A DNA stretch of 64,000 bases, taken from contig BCIX01000001.1 of assembly GCA_001600095.1 (NCBI GenBank), positions 2,170,001-2,234,000 of the forward strand, given 5' to 3'. Source of the stretch: Bullera alba. Its lineage: Eukaryota > Basidiomycota > Tremellomycetes > Tremellales > Bulleraceae. The translations under genes were made by a program, and so were the position numbers. Positions 48,501-59,791 of the stretch are shown here, one piece after another (within the stretch, counting starts at the first letter, position 1; the number at the start of each line of letters is the position of its first letter). The notes beneath the pieces were generated by a model. It was not told the origin of the DNA, did not search any database, and saw only the letters and a list, made by a program, of their open reading frames with translations.

Positions 48501-49212
48501 CCATGTTATCCTGGTTCATATTCGGCAGTCCGTCCGTTTCTCCTGGAGCGATATACTCTGATACGCGGGCGTCAAGACCGTTGTCCAATAGCTGCCTGAT
48601 GTTGTCGTCCCCGCTGTGCCAATTGTCCTCTGCGCCTGCGGGCATAGGTTCGATGGGAGGGTCGATGTCAAGTCGATAATCATAATCCTCTCCTTCAGTA
48701 TCTCCGTTCACGCTAGAAGCATGACTGAGCATACTTGGCGGTCTCCGCCTAGCCGTACGTTGGCTTTGATGCCTCTCGAGCGCGGCATGAACTTGATCGA
48801 TGTTGGAGTGGTCGATAGTATTGGAGGGGGAGTTTGATAGGGGTTCGATTTGGTGTGTCGAGACCATGTGGGAGTCCGACGTCCACTGAACTCTTCTTGG
48901 CGTTTTGTGTCCAGGTTTCGTTGCATCTGGAACCAGGAGTGATCCCCCGGTCGAGCCAGTCGGCACGGTGGGCGATGCTCTACCCGTGTCATCTCCAGAG
49001 TTGCCGCCTCGAGATTGGGGCAGGGAACTGTGTCGAGCACTAGGCGAGTCGTCGTATTCTTCTGGTGGGGTAGCGATAATCAATGGACTGTGCAGCGCAT
49101 CTGTCACTGGATTCAGTCGGGGAGAGGGCAGGTCGTTCATATGTAGGATCGGGGGTGACTGAGTGCGCCGCACGGGATTGGTCCCCGAAAATGGGTCGTC
49201 TGGAATCGACAT
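45557..49212 (-). CDS. ThrE/Prm10-like multi-pass membrane protein with long cytosolic N-terminus
   Basis: Exons joined from ATG 49210-49212 to TGA 45557-45559 give about 1,100 residues. The first exon (about 715 residues) is disordered, with acidic, His-rich and Ser-rich stretches. The second part is the ThrE (DUF1212) domain: IIQHVAAILSRQQFLMKLAR, ALMMFGSPSHRLETQIQATA, GTILISFGDD, then about ten hydrophobic helices such as LIIGAFCSAFICVIGFNGSF and VFEIVIATLVSFIAAALAST. It ends with a second helical bundle and AIGLTVGLFVSAVVTHPFGG. Bacterial ThrE exports threonine and serine; the yeast member Prm10 is pheromone-induced and of unknown function. Transport activity is inferred. The length and tail fit the fungal branch with an extended N-terminus. 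Confidence 0.85.
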
Positions 49213-50614
49213 GTTGGGCGAGGTCGACGGTTGGGAGGAGGGTCGTTATCAGTCGGTGCCTCGATATATCAATACTCCTGCCAGGAATTCGGTGAATATC
49301 GTCGGTAGGATAGACGTCCTCGTGGGTGCTGGTGGGCGTGTACTCGTCCTGAGCGGTCGAGGAGGTGGAAACGGTTTGCAGACGAGGTCGAGTGTACGGT
49401 AAGTCAAATGAAGACTGGGAGGAAGAATCTGCCAAGAGGATGAGCAAAAGCCTAGGGAAGATAAGGATTCACGAAGGGTGGGAGAAAATGCACAGATGAA
49501 ACAAGGAGGATATGCAGTTTGGGGAGGACTGGTAGATCACTATGACACTACAGGGTCGAGTGACGCATGCCTGGCTCTGCCTGGATGCATTGACGGTGGC
49601 CTAGTCGCGACCTGACGAGTTGGGTGGGGTCTGGTGGGGTGAAATCGCGCAGCTTGACTCATGTAACTCACCGCTTGTTCCGAACGACCAGGGTCCACCC
49701 CAATTAATTCCCCGTTTTCACCTATGATCTCCTGCGATGTGCACGTTGGCCAGGTCGCGACAGGTCGCGACGATGCGGGCGATCACTTCAGCTCCACCAC
49801 TACGCTGATCTGGGGTGATGGGGTTGACCTTCAGGGTGATGCCCTATGTATAGCGCAATTCGCAACCGGGGTGAAAAAAAATCAAAAGGTCGTCGCGGTC
49901 CAAGTGGGCGATAAGACTCCAGTAACCTGACACCACCAGCTGAGACTGCTAGACGCGACGCTGAAGATGACTATGTACAGTATGCACAAGGTGGTGAAGT
50001 GAGAGAAGAGTTCGAGGGCGAGATGAGAAGATTGTACAAGTGGAATGTTTGGAAACAGACTGGGCTTGACTGTGCTTTGATGTGGTCGACGAGGGCTGCG
50101 AAACCCTCTCAAAACCCGATGATCGGTTGAATCGCTTGCCGCCGGCGAGAACAGCGGGCCAAAAAGTCCAGATCACAACAAAAAGACGTCAGCAAAATGC
50201 ATGATGTGATCATCAATTTCACCGCATTCTGGACAAGCTGCGAGCAGAGAGAAGGGAGGAGAAGGGGCCCTCGGCATGCTGGGCACAGTGTCCTCAAGCA
50301 GTCGACCTCGCCGTGATCGTTACCAGAGGTTGCCGCGCAAGTGACTTATTAGTGGTGGTGGTGCAGCTGGTGGTGCCGATGCCGCGGAGCATGCTTGATT
50401 GCGGCCGAGGCCTTGTTAAGCTGGATCATCACGTCATCAACGAATACTGTGCCGGCCTTTTCTCGGTGGTGACAGTCTGACAGGCCTGCGAATTTCAGTG
50501 TGTGCCTAACGTCGTCGCGCGGACGTGTCAATGTTGCTGGCATGGAGGACCAGCAATCACACCTAAAGCAAAGATGAGTTGTACCGCGACCTGCATACCA
50601 ATTCAGAGGGCAAG
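49213..50614. other. Divergent intergenic region
   Basis: About 1.4 kb between the ThrE-like gene and GOT1. It contains a short repeat of ggtcgcgac units (49747-49773) and a trinucleotide tract (gtggtggtggtg near 50352). A 64-codon minus frame (50349-50543) with a His-rich end was considered and not accepted. Confidence 0.4.
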
Positions 50615-51279
50615 ATGTGGTTGAGCGATGCGCAAAGTGGGTGAAGACTCATCGCAATAATACGCCCTCACTGCTGTGATACATTCACTGACGATGAGTA
50701 CCTAGAAATCGGCATAGCGCTTGTCGCCTTTGGGATCTTCTTTCAATTCCTAGGCATAGTCCTCCTGTTTGACGGGCCTCTACTGGCACTGGGCAACGTG
50801 AGTGCAGCTGCCGAGGATACTATCTTGTAATTTGTGTCAAGCTGACTCGAGACCGGGTCAGATACTCTTCTTATCAGGTCTACCGTTGATAATAGGTCCA
50901 ACAAAGACATTCTACTTTTTCTCCAGGAGGGAAAAGTGGAGAGGCACGCTCTGCTTCTTCGGGGGGATGTAAGTTGGAGTGTAGCCTGTCTATCATATCT
51001 GAATCACTCGCTGACTGTATTTTGAGCGTCTTGGTGTTCTGTAAATGGCCTATAACCGGTATCCTCATCGAGTTCGCTGGCTTCGTCGGTCTCTTCGGGT
51101 CAGTCGCAACTCCATTATCAGGCAATCACAATCGTTGACATACGACTACCTCTTAGGTCCTTCTTCCCCGTCATTCTGCAAGCTTTGAGGCAAACACCGA
51201 TCATTGGCACTTTCCTCTCGTTGCCATATATCAGGGGCGCGGCGGACAAGCTAGCGGGCGTCAGGCAGAGTGCGGTGTA
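50615..51279 (+). CDS. GOT1: Golgi transport protein Got1
   Basis: Five short exons from ATG 50615 (WLSDAQ, then KIGIALVAFGIFFQFLGI) to TAG at 51277-51279; about 135 residues. Four membrane segments are seen: IALVAFGIFFQFLGIVLL, ILFLSGLPLIIGPTKTFYFF, CFFGGIVLVFCKWPITGILI and FAGFVGLFGSFFPVIL. The loop RREKWRGT between helices 2 and 3 and PYIRGAADKL at the end are family features. Got1 is a small tetraspan protein of the ER-Golgi COPII route and early Golgi fusion steps. Phases of all introns were checked; full length, no break. Confidence 0.93.
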
Positions 51280-51760
51280 GGGCAACATTGTGGAACAGCG
51301 TGATGAACCGGTAGTATGTGAAAAGTGGCTCACTATATCCTCGGTCAGCCTGCGAACTGCGTGAGCTTACCGCTGTGAACTGCGCCGAGTCACCCGCGGC
51401 GAGATGGACATACAACCTGCATCATGCTATACGATATACAATAACAGTCTCGTTCACAGAAAGTGCCCCTAACACGAGCGCCTAGAGAGACAGACGAGTT
51501 CGACCGCTGGTTCCATATGTGATCCCAAACGTCAACCGATAATCCAATGATTGATAACGGCACAAGGGCCTTGTCGTGCGGGCTTGAACATTTGCCGTTG
51601 TCGCCGATGACAGTTGAACGGCGCAGAAGCGCGCAAAGTGAATGGTGATGATGTGAGAGGGATGTGTAAAATGAGCTTCTGCGAATATTGCTGGTGCCGA
51701 TTCCATCCTCTCCGTTGGCTGGGTCCTCCATATGTCACCCTCTAAGACTTTATTCCCGAC
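51280..51760. other. Convergent 3' region
   Basis: About 0.48 kb between the ends of GOT1 and the disordered gene on the other strand. Open frames here are overlapping and not splice-linked. Nothing recognised. Confidence 0.4.
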
Positions 51761-52405
51761 CTAGTTCTTCCCATTACTCCACAACGACTTGAATGCGTCA
51801 TCACCAAAACCCCCGGTATCCTTCGGGCTAGCCTTCATCGGCAGCACGCTTGCGTGATATGGTATGTTATTCCCTTCGCCATTCTGTGGGCGATTCGAGC
51901 TGCTGTTGTTCGAGTTGTAGCTATGGGAACTGCCGTTGGATTGGTTCTTTGGCGGTGGGATCGAGAATCCTGTTTCCTTCTTTGCCGCTTGGAACATGCC
52001 CGCACCACCTTGTCTGGGCGAGTTTCCCATACCTCCCCATGCGTTAGCGGATTGTTGAGCTCGAGTCGCGTATGGTGAACTGCTCAGACCGGAGAACTGG
52101 CCAGACGAGGGTGATGCGAGCGAGTCGTTCCACGAGGATGCGGGAGCAGGAGGTGGAAGTGGACCGTTGGCGCTGGCTGGTGATGTTATGGTAGGAGGAG
52201 GAATAGGTCGATATGGAGCTTTCGTGGCTTGTAGTGTTTGTGCGAGTTTGGCCTGTCAGGTATTGAGGTCAGCGACACGTGCAGTTGTACTTGACCCCAA
52301 AATGGGATTCTTCAGACTCACGTGTAGGTCCTTCAGGTCGTTGCCATTCTGTCCGGCGTGTAGGCCGCCGTTGATAGTGGCGATAAGATCATCCATGGAC
52401 GCCAT
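51761..52405 (-). CDS. Hypothetical disordered protein
   Basis: Two exons: ATG 52403-52405 gives ASMDDLIATINGGLHAGQNG and NDLKDLH, then an intron (GTGAGT to CCTGACAG), then AKLAQTLQATKAPYRPIPPP and on to TAA at 51761; about 190 residues. Only the first 40 residues look ordered, with an amphipathic helix. The rest is Ser/Asn/Gly/Pro-rich with YNSNNSSSN, and ends GGFGDDAFKSLWSNGKN. No known domain. The short N-terminal helix plus low-complexity tail fits an assembly or condensate factor, but this cannot be shown here. Confidence 0.65.
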
Positions 52406-53955
52406 GTTGTAAGAGTGCCCTCGGTGGAGATGTGATGTGATGCAAGAGAGGTGTCTTGATACGTTTCTTGATTCTCCTCCCCAAGATAGATGATCCAACG
52501 CGAGCAATACGTGACACAGTCTTCAAAGTGAGGTTTGCTGAGAACAACGGAACGCTGGGTCGATTCGAAGTATATTGTCCCTGCGGTGACCGACGAGCTT
52601 GGCTTTCTTTAGGCCGAGTTTTGTGATACGAGATTCGATAACGTTATCTCGGTGAGCCGCCTGAGACTGGGATTGCTGAAAATGCGATGGACCTGGTGAT
52701 AGATACTGATGAGGTCGAAGTGAACAAGGGTGTTTGAGGATAAAGACTGACTCGGATATATATCGTCGAGGATTTGGTGAGATCTCGAGTATGCCTTCTC
52801 CGCACTTTCGCGTCGTTTATTACACGGGGTAGTGGCCAAAGGACGAGTTTTAGCGCAGAGTGTCAAAGGCGTGTTGGCCAGTGTCGGCCTTCCTTCGCCT
52901 TTGCAACGAGGGGTCGGTCCAGGCTCTTCGAAAGTACGGAATGTGGGGAGTGGTAGGTGGGCCGGTACGTAGATGTGTCAAAGGTGTTTGGTATAGGCTT
53001 GATGTGAAGTTGAAACGGGTGGATTGCGGGACAGTGAAAAGCAGCCGTGATGACTATAAACTCGATTACGCGTTGTGATCCCGCCCTCCCGGAGTAGAGT
53101 CGTGTCGACAACGTTGCTTGTGTTGTGACAGACGTTCAGACGAGTGTGGTATGTGTGTTCGCCACAAGATGAGAACGCTCTGAACAGCGATTAAGCTACC
53201 GTGCCGGTTCCTAGCAAAATCCAAAGTTAACCCCCATCTAAATCCGGAAAAAGCAAGTTAGCCGGGGGCGGGGGATTGCAGGGTGGCAAACGTCGGGCCG
53301 GACCGGAAATCACTGCCCCGCATGCCACGCTATCAGTGCGCGACGCCGAATCCTGTGCGGAAGGAGGGTAAGTCACTCTCTCGTGGTCAGTCTACTATAC
53401 GACTATAACTAGTTGAGAAGGTGCACTGCTGCAAGGCGCAGTGGTGATCGACGCTACGACTATAACAGGGACTGTAAGGACGTTTCAGGTTGCCAGGCAT
53501 AGCATGTGCGACTGCGCTAAAGGCCGAGAGCGCGAGAGATCGACAGAACACCGGACTCCTGGCGGCCTGGAGCGGCACTGGAGCGGCAAGGCAGGCCGAG
53601 TGTCGGGCCATCGGTGCTGTACCATCCTGTGCCGGCTTTGCTGACTGCTGCAGCATCCCGAATGGGTACGGTGGGTGCAGGACGGAACAGCATGACGTCC
53701 TCGAACACAGGTGTATGCGCGATTTACAAAGACTTCTGAAGCTTGCGACTCTGTGCAACCGGTATAAGACTGATGGACATCATGGACTGAAAAGAGGCCA
53801 ACTGAGAACTCGTGGTGATCAGTGTGACAGAGTTCCTCCAGCATACGTACTGTTCTTCATCAACATCGGACTCACAGGTCAAACATCAGATCACCTACGC
53901 ACACCGTTCACATTCTCCAGAATATCGCCATCAACGAATACCACGAATCACGATC
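52406..53955. other. Long gene-poor stretch
   Basis: About 1.55 kb between two divergent small genes. The left part (52406-53100) is the probable promoter of the disordered gene. The rest is irregular sequence with short direct repeats (acgactataac twice near 53400-53468, ggagcggc twice near 53570). One 186-codon plus frame from 53490 starts from a non-ATG-supported context and overlaps the next gene; it was not accepted. Confidence 0.4.
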
Positions 53956-54223
53956 ATGAGGTTCTTCGACATGTTCAAGCGCAACTCCCGTTCCACCAGT
54001 ATGTCACTTTCTACGCGGTCTCCTGTGCTACATACGAGATGGTGGATTAATCTGGCAAGTAGCCGCATCAACGCCTGTCGAGAAAGTAGAATCTGCCCCG
54101 GTGAAACGCAACGAAGACGAGTCTGTGATAAGACTGCGAGGGGGTTGTACCAGCGGCTCGAGGGTGAGTGGGCACACAATGACGCATTACAATAGAAACC
54201 ATCGTAACCAGGCTATCTACTGA
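53956..54223 (+). CDS. Small protein with RGGC motif
   Basis: Two exons, 53956-53998 and 54063-54223, join in frame (ACC codon across the splice) to give about 67 residues. It reads MRFFDMFKRNSRST, then VEKVESAPVKRNEDESVIRL followed by RGGCTSGSRVSG and a short His/Asn-rich end. The basic, aromatic start recalls MFKEILATFKRPKG of the gene at 8605, and VIRLRGGC parallels its LRIRGGC. No signal peptide. A further splice after the RGGC exon (GTGAGTGGG near 54162) is possible and would change the last residues. Function unknown. Confidence 0.5.
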
Positions 54224-55001
54224 GTATCTAGCTGATGCTTTCGTTCTCCCTTCTTGTTCTCTCTACACTCTACAGCGATAGTGAGTTGCCTCCAGGAGAA
54301 GGGCCATAGTAGGTATTAGACTTACCGATGTGTTATAGCGACGACGGACCCGCTCGTAAACGAAGAGGAAGGCATACGAACGCTGCGCTAGCCGGTGCGA
54401 TGGGCTCTGTTTAGGTTCGCGATTTGTAATGGTATTGTATGCCTCGTGCAGACTCCCATCGATGTATGTACATCGTACCGAGAGGTCGGGACGGTGCAAG
54501 TCGCAAGGCCGCTGTCAGGTGTATGACCTAGCTTCCTAGCTGATAGCCTCATCGCCGATCATCGCTACCCAGGAAGGCGCATGATTGTTACACCGTCGGA
54601 GCGTTTGCCACTTGTAACTTTGAGGAATGTAGATGCTATGTCACATCCCAGTCGGGGCGCAATACACACCACACTTCATTCGCGTGCACGGATCAACTCA
54701 GATTTCATGTTCTCCACCTATACCTGGAGACTTACGCCGAGCCTGAGTTGGCTGGACAAAGTCTGGCCATGACTTCACGCGATTCAGCGCCGTATTTCGA
54801 TCTCACCCAGGGGTCTCGGTTGCCCAACAAAACAGCAAAGACTACGCGGTTCATGTACGGTGTTATGCACATCTGCGTCTCGTGTAATCGCGATGAGTGA
54901 CGATACAAAGGAGCAGGATGTATTGTACATGATCATGACTCATCACTGATCGACGATCCAAAAGTACCTTTCATTCAGATTTCAGCCGGCGGAGACCGTT
55001 C
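54224..55001. other. Intergenic region
   Basis: About 0.78 kb between two small plus-strand genes. It includes a repeat of ctcatcactgatcgacg-like and tgatcatgactcatc segments near 54920-54955. No supported gene. Confidence 0.35.
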
Positions 55002-55713
55002 ATGGCGAGACTGCTTAGTAAGTGACTAGCCCGAGACCCGATCATTGGCGTTACATACCTGATGAGCATTGATCCATCCGCAGACAGGCGGAACGGTATG
55101 CTGGCCATAGGAGATGCGGTAAAGTCAGTCAAACAACAACTCGCATACACCGCCTCCACAGCGAAGTGCCTCGTCACAGGTGAGCAGGGGCGTAAGCGGA
55201 AACCGCGAAATGATATCTGATGACACCGCAAGATGTGGTGAGGCGCTGCTGCTCGTTATCTGGACAGCAGAGGAAGCCATATAGGAGGAACAGCAAGAAC
55301 CGGTTCAGCTGTCTATCCTGCACAAAGGTGAGTGCTTCCACCTGAGTCACACATGGCAATTGATTGTGAGTTTTGCTGATCGCTGACCATACACCTAGTT
55401 CAAGTGAGTCCTCTTTTCACAGAATGAGCGTCTCGACCATAGGCTGATAAGATGACACAGTGAAGACCCTACTGCCCCTCATTTCCGAGAAACGACCGAG
55501 GTCCGACGACATCGTTGGCGATACGAGGAGATACATGGATATCCACCCTGGGCGAGGCAGCTGATAGGCTTCTGTCCAAGACCAGATCGGACGTTGATGC
55601 AGCTGCGGCGGGAGCAGCGGTTGGACAGAGAGAAGATGAATAGAGCAGCGGCAGTTAGGGCGAGTCAGGTGGAGATGTCGCGGGTAGGAAGAAGGGCGAC
55701 TCGGCAGAGTTGA
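55002..55713 (+). CDS. Cys/Arg-rich orphan protein with a 5-nt micro-exon
   Basis: Five exons join in frame from ATG 55002 to TGA 55711-55713; about 150 residues. It starts MARLL, then NRRNGMLAIGDAVKSVKQQL, VTDVVRRCCSLSGQQRKPYR and FSCLSCTK. The frame then needs the five bases TTCAA (55399-55403), flanked by a CTGAC...CCTAG acceptor and GTGAGT donor, to reach NEDPTAPHFRETTEVRRHRW, then RYEEIHGYPPWARQLIGFCP and a long charged helix (LMQLRREQRLDREKMNR). The two C-x-x-C/CC groups could bind a metal or form a small folded unit, but no known zinc finger matches. No homologue is recognised. The intact frame through five exons is the main evidence that it is real. Confidence 0.6.
55399..55403 (+). 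other. 5-nt micro-exon TTCAA
   Basis: Lies between intron 55328-55398 (CTGAC branch point, CCTAG acceptor) and intron 55404-55460 (GTGAGT donor). With it, the Lys codon at 55325-55327 continues as FNEDP; without it the frame is lost. Confidence 0.6.
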
Positions 55714-56159
55714 CAGGAGAGGTGACTAGTGGGGCACATGATTGATACCTTTGGGCTATATGATCCGGATCACTTAGACGACTTGACGATATAGAGATGC
55801 AACGATGATAGCTAGCTTCAGGCCGGAGACGCAGTATTCGCCAGCAGGACAGCAGTGCCGCACCCAAACCCCGCCACACTGAGATAATCCCGTTTTCCCC
55901 GAGATACTGCTGCAAGATTTCGAAGGGCGACCTCCACCGCAGAGTACACCAAAATTGCGTCCAGCAGCAGGCAGTACGAGTAGCAGCTAGACAGGATAGG
56001 TATACAGCAGCTGTGACCTAGACGACTAGGTAGAAAGGAGAACGGAGTCGACTACGGCACCAACAATCTTACAGGAGGGCAGCAGTCAGCTCTGAGCTCG
56101 AAAAGGGAGACCGCACCAACTTTTGACAACACACCGCCCACCGAAATAGGCATACCAAA
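55714..56159. other. Intergenic region before CBF5
   Basis: About 0.45 kb holding the 3' end of the orphan gene and the CBF5 promoter. Short cagcag repeats near 55961-56010. No TATA box recognised. Confidence 0.4.
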
Positions 56160-57795
56160 ATGGCTTCTTCATCTACGGCCACCATCTCGGAGCTACAGCA
56201 GTCTGGCGAGTTCTCCATCAAGAGCGAAACCGTCACCCCCAAGCTGGGTGAGTACAGGATGCAGGCCGAAGTCCCGTGCAGTCGCAAATGCAAGACTAAC
56301 CCGGTAATAGATACGTCGCAATGGCCTTTGCTGTTGAAAAACTACGACAAGCTGCTTGTCAGATCATCCCACTTCACCCCTATCCCAACCGGAATCAGCC
56401 CACTGAAGCGAGAACTGGCCACATACGTCAAGTCCGGTGTCATTAACCTTGACAAGCCGTCCAACCCATCGTCGCACGAAGTTGTCGCGTGGTTGAAGAG
56501 GATTCTGCGGGTGGAGAAGACTGGACACTCTGGAACGCTTGACCCCAAAGTCACTGGATGCCTCATCGTTTGTATCGACCGAGCAACTCGTCTGGTCAAA
56601 TCGCAACAGGGCGCCGGAAAGGAGTACGTCTGTGTCGTCCGATTCCACGATAAACTGGCCGAAGGCGAGAAGACGTTTGCCCGAGGACTGGAGACCCTCA
56701 CCGGAGCTCTGTTTCAACGACCACCCCTCATCTCTGCCGTCAAGAGGCAGCTGCGAGTGCGAACGATCTACGAGAGCAAGATGATCGAGTACGACAACGA
56801 CAGGAACCTCGGTGTCTTCTGGGTCAGCTGCGAAGCCGGAACATACATTCGAACGCTCTGTGTCCACCTGGGTCTGTTGCTGGGAGTCGGAGCACACATG
56901 CAGGAGCTGAGACGAGTCCGAAGTGGTATCACCGGCGAGAACGACGACATCGTGTCGATGCACGATGTCCTGGACGCTCAATGGCTATACGACAACACTA
57001 GAGACGAGACCTACCTGAGGAGAGTGATCCGACCATTGGAGTCCCTCTTGACAAACTTCAAGCGAATCGTCGTCAAAGACTCTGCCGTCAACGCCGTCTG
57101 CTATGGTGCCAAACTCATGATCCCCGGTCTTCTGCGATACGAGCAGGATATCGAGGTCCACGAAGAGGTCGTCCTCATGACCACCAAGGGAGAGGCCATC
57201 GCTATTGGAATTGCCATGATGTCGACGGTCGACCTCGCTTCGTGCGACCACGGCGTCGTCGCCAAGGTCAAGCGATGCATCATGAACAGGGATCTCTACC
57301 CACGACGATGGGGTCTGGGACCTAAAGCCCAAGAGAAGAAGAAGATGATCAAGAAGGGGGAGTTGGACAAGTACGGCAAGACCGTCGAGGGCAAGACGCC
57401 TGAAACGTGGAACAAGACATATGTCGACTACAACGACCCCAATGCCGAGAACGTCGTGAGCGCGGGCGGCAACCTCATTGCCACGCAACCAGAAGCGAGC
57501 AGTTCAGCGTCCAAGATGGACGTCGACGGCCAGGAGTCTGCAGAGGTCGACAAGAAGAGGAAGAGGAAGAGCGAGGTCGGCGTCGAGGACGAGGTCAAGA
57601 CGGAGGATGCGGACAAGAAGGTGAGCAAACTCGTCCTGGTGACATACTGCAGCATTCGACTGACATCTCCCGTAGAAGAAGAAGAAGGTCAAGGCCGAGG
57701 AGGGCGAGGAAAGGGAAGAGACCGCTGAGGAGAGGGCAAAGAGAAAGGCCGAGAAGAAGGCGAAGAAGGAGGCCAAGGCTGCTGGTGCGGCTTAG
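56160..57795 (+). CDS. CBF5: H/ACA snoRNP pseudouridine synthase Cbf5 (dyskerin)
   Basis: Start ATG 56160. The first intron (63 bp, GTGAGT to GTAATAG with a CTAAC branch point) is in frame, so the raw frame reads through it; spliced, the protein joins VTPKL to [10 protein letters not shown]. Blocks: [39 protein letters not shown] with the catalytic Asp of TruB-type synthases, [18 protein letters not shown], and the PUA domain around [20 protein letters not shown]. After a second intron near 57621 it ends in a Lys/Glu-rich tail typical of the fungal protein, with TAG at 57793-57795; about 500 residues. It pseudouridylates rRNA guided by H/ACA snoRNAs in the nucleolus. Convergent with the aminopeptidase, 139 bp apart. 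Confidence 0.95.
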
Positions 57796-57934
57796 GCGAG
57801 AGGGTTGATTTAGGTGTCGTTGCCTTTGCGCCCGTAGAGTTCGGGTTCATCTCATCTGTTGTGTATGTATACATCACTAGACTACTGTTTACTCGAGCCA
57901 GTACGTGCACTGACTGACTGGAGGGTCCGCGCTC

Positions 57935-59791
57935 TCAGTCGACTCGGAGGGACTTGTCGACTTGCGAGAAGCCCTCGAAGTACGCCTTGAAGAGGTTGAT
58001 GTAGTGTCGAACGTCACTGGACCCGGCGGTCTCTCGGATCGAGTGCATCGATAGCTGCGCGAGACCAATATCGACGGTTCGGACGTGTGTCGACAGGTGA
58101 GGTCCAACGGTAGAACCGCAGGTCTACACGAGGATCATGAGCTTCAAGACTCGACAGTCTTTTCCAATGACAAACTCGTCTACTCACAGAGTCGTTTCTA
58201 ATTTCGAACTCTTGCACCGGAATACCGGCCTTCTTGGCAATAGCCCTGATGAGGAATGTGGTCTGAGCGTTGGAGGTGTATCGCTGGTTGGCGTTGGTCT
58301 TGATCACCACACCGCCGTTCAGTCTCGGGGCATGGTTGGTCTCGTACTTATCAGCATAGTTGGGGTTGATCTATAGGTCAGACGGTTGTGATCAGTGCGA
58401 GACGATAAAGTGGGATGGGCCCCGACATACCGCATGACCCATATCGGCCGAAACAAGGAAACTGTTGGAAAGCAATTGGTGGTATCCTGTATGACTGAAG
58501 TCGGGAAGGGAGGCGATCCTCTCAACGAAGGATGGCAAGAGGTTTGATTCTGCTCCGTGATGAGAGACGCTGCCGACCTAGAGGGAAGCGTTAGTGTTCA
58601 GCACGGCATAGACATACCATCGATCATACACACCTCTTCGTTGTCGAATAAAATGACACATTGAATGTTGTTCTCGCCAGTCGCAGAAGCGTCGACCGAG
58701 CAGAGACCTTCGATCGAAGCAAAACTAGGAAGTCATCAGCGGGCGTCACATCTCCGTATAGTGTCTCACATACCAGGTCATGAGGTTGTCGATTCGAGGG
58801 CTGAAGATGAACTCGTTGGACAGACCGCCTACACAAAATGGCTGGGTGTCGTACAGAGAGCTAATAAAGACGTCAGCCCGTCAATCCCAACAGCCAGTCC
58901 TTCGTGGAGTCGTCTTGACTACCCAATCACTCACAGCTCGAAGTCCTGGATGTCCGCGACGTCACAGCCGAGCTCGTCAGCGAGAACAGCCAGCATCATC
59001 GGGTGATGCTTGTTGCTCATGCCCGCGACATCGTCCTCTCTCTCCTCTATCTTGGGAGTGTTGCGCCCTGACTGCAGAGGGGTGGCGGACTGTGCATCAC
59101 CCGAGCCTGGCACAGAGGCGTTCAATTGTTCCGAAACCAGTCCCAGGATTGGCTTCCACTGGGTCTCCTTGTTGAACTTGAACGCCTCGTTGATTGTCCT
59201 ATCGAGGTGGATGGCCAGTGTTGGAATTCTCAACATTGGTCGATCAATCTTGACCAGTTTCGAAGTGTAGCTAGAACCGTGGCTCTGACCATTCTTGCTG
59301 GTGGAAGAGTTGTTGTTGACGATAACCCTTCCGGCGAGGGAGAGGTCACGGTCGAACCAACTTGCCCAAATACCACCTCCGTAGAGCTCCACTCCCACTT
59401 GGAGGTACCCATCCTTGGTCTGCTTCGACACTGGTCTGACCTTGGGGCAACAGCTGTCCAAGTGTCCAACGGCGAATGAGACCGCCGAAGAAGCAGAGGG
59501 CTGAGTTGGCAAGATGAAGGCTACCAAGGACGACTGGTTGCGAGTGTAGTAATACTTCCCGCCAGCTTTCAGCGAGTCGGGCTGAAATGTGCGCTCATTG
59601 ATGAGCTTGAAATCGGAAGACTCGAGCCTCTTGACCAGGTTGGACACCGCGTGGAAGGGCGTAGGAGAGGCAGTCACGAAATTGCAGAATCTGGATCGCC
59701 CGGAACGTCAGCTGCAGTTGCTACCTAACTTGTGACGCCACGACATGACTCACTTGACTGCGTCGACGGGTGGAGAGGGCGGGAGCTTCAT
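57935..59791 (-). CDS. Aspartyl aminopeptidase (M18 family)
   Basis: About eight exons from ATG 59789-59791 (KLPPSPPVDAVK) to TGA 57935-57937, near 500 residues. Metal and catalytic blocks: AVGHLDSCCPKVRP (first His-x-Asp), GGGIWASWFDRDLSLAGRVI, FSPRIDNLMTC, LFDNEEVGSVSHHGAES, LVSADMGHAINPNYADK and QLSMHSIRETAG with the last His. The first metal motif reads HLDSC, where most M18 enzymes have HTDSP; the His and Asp are kept. It removes N-terminal Asp/Glu from peptides as a large homo-oligomer, cytosolic or delivered to the vacuole. An insertion of about 45 residues (ASVPGSGDAQSATPLQSG and on) lies before HHPMMLAVLA. Confidence 0.92.

Noticed and set aside
50349..50543. 64-codon minus-strand frame with a His-rich end and a true ATG.
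   Set aside because: The His run comes from a trinucleotide repeat; the frame lies in the GOT1 promoter, and no splice-linked extension or family was seen.
53490..54050. 186-codon plus-strand frame.
   Set aside because: Irregular composition, overlap with the start of the better supported small gene at 53956, and no recognisable motif.
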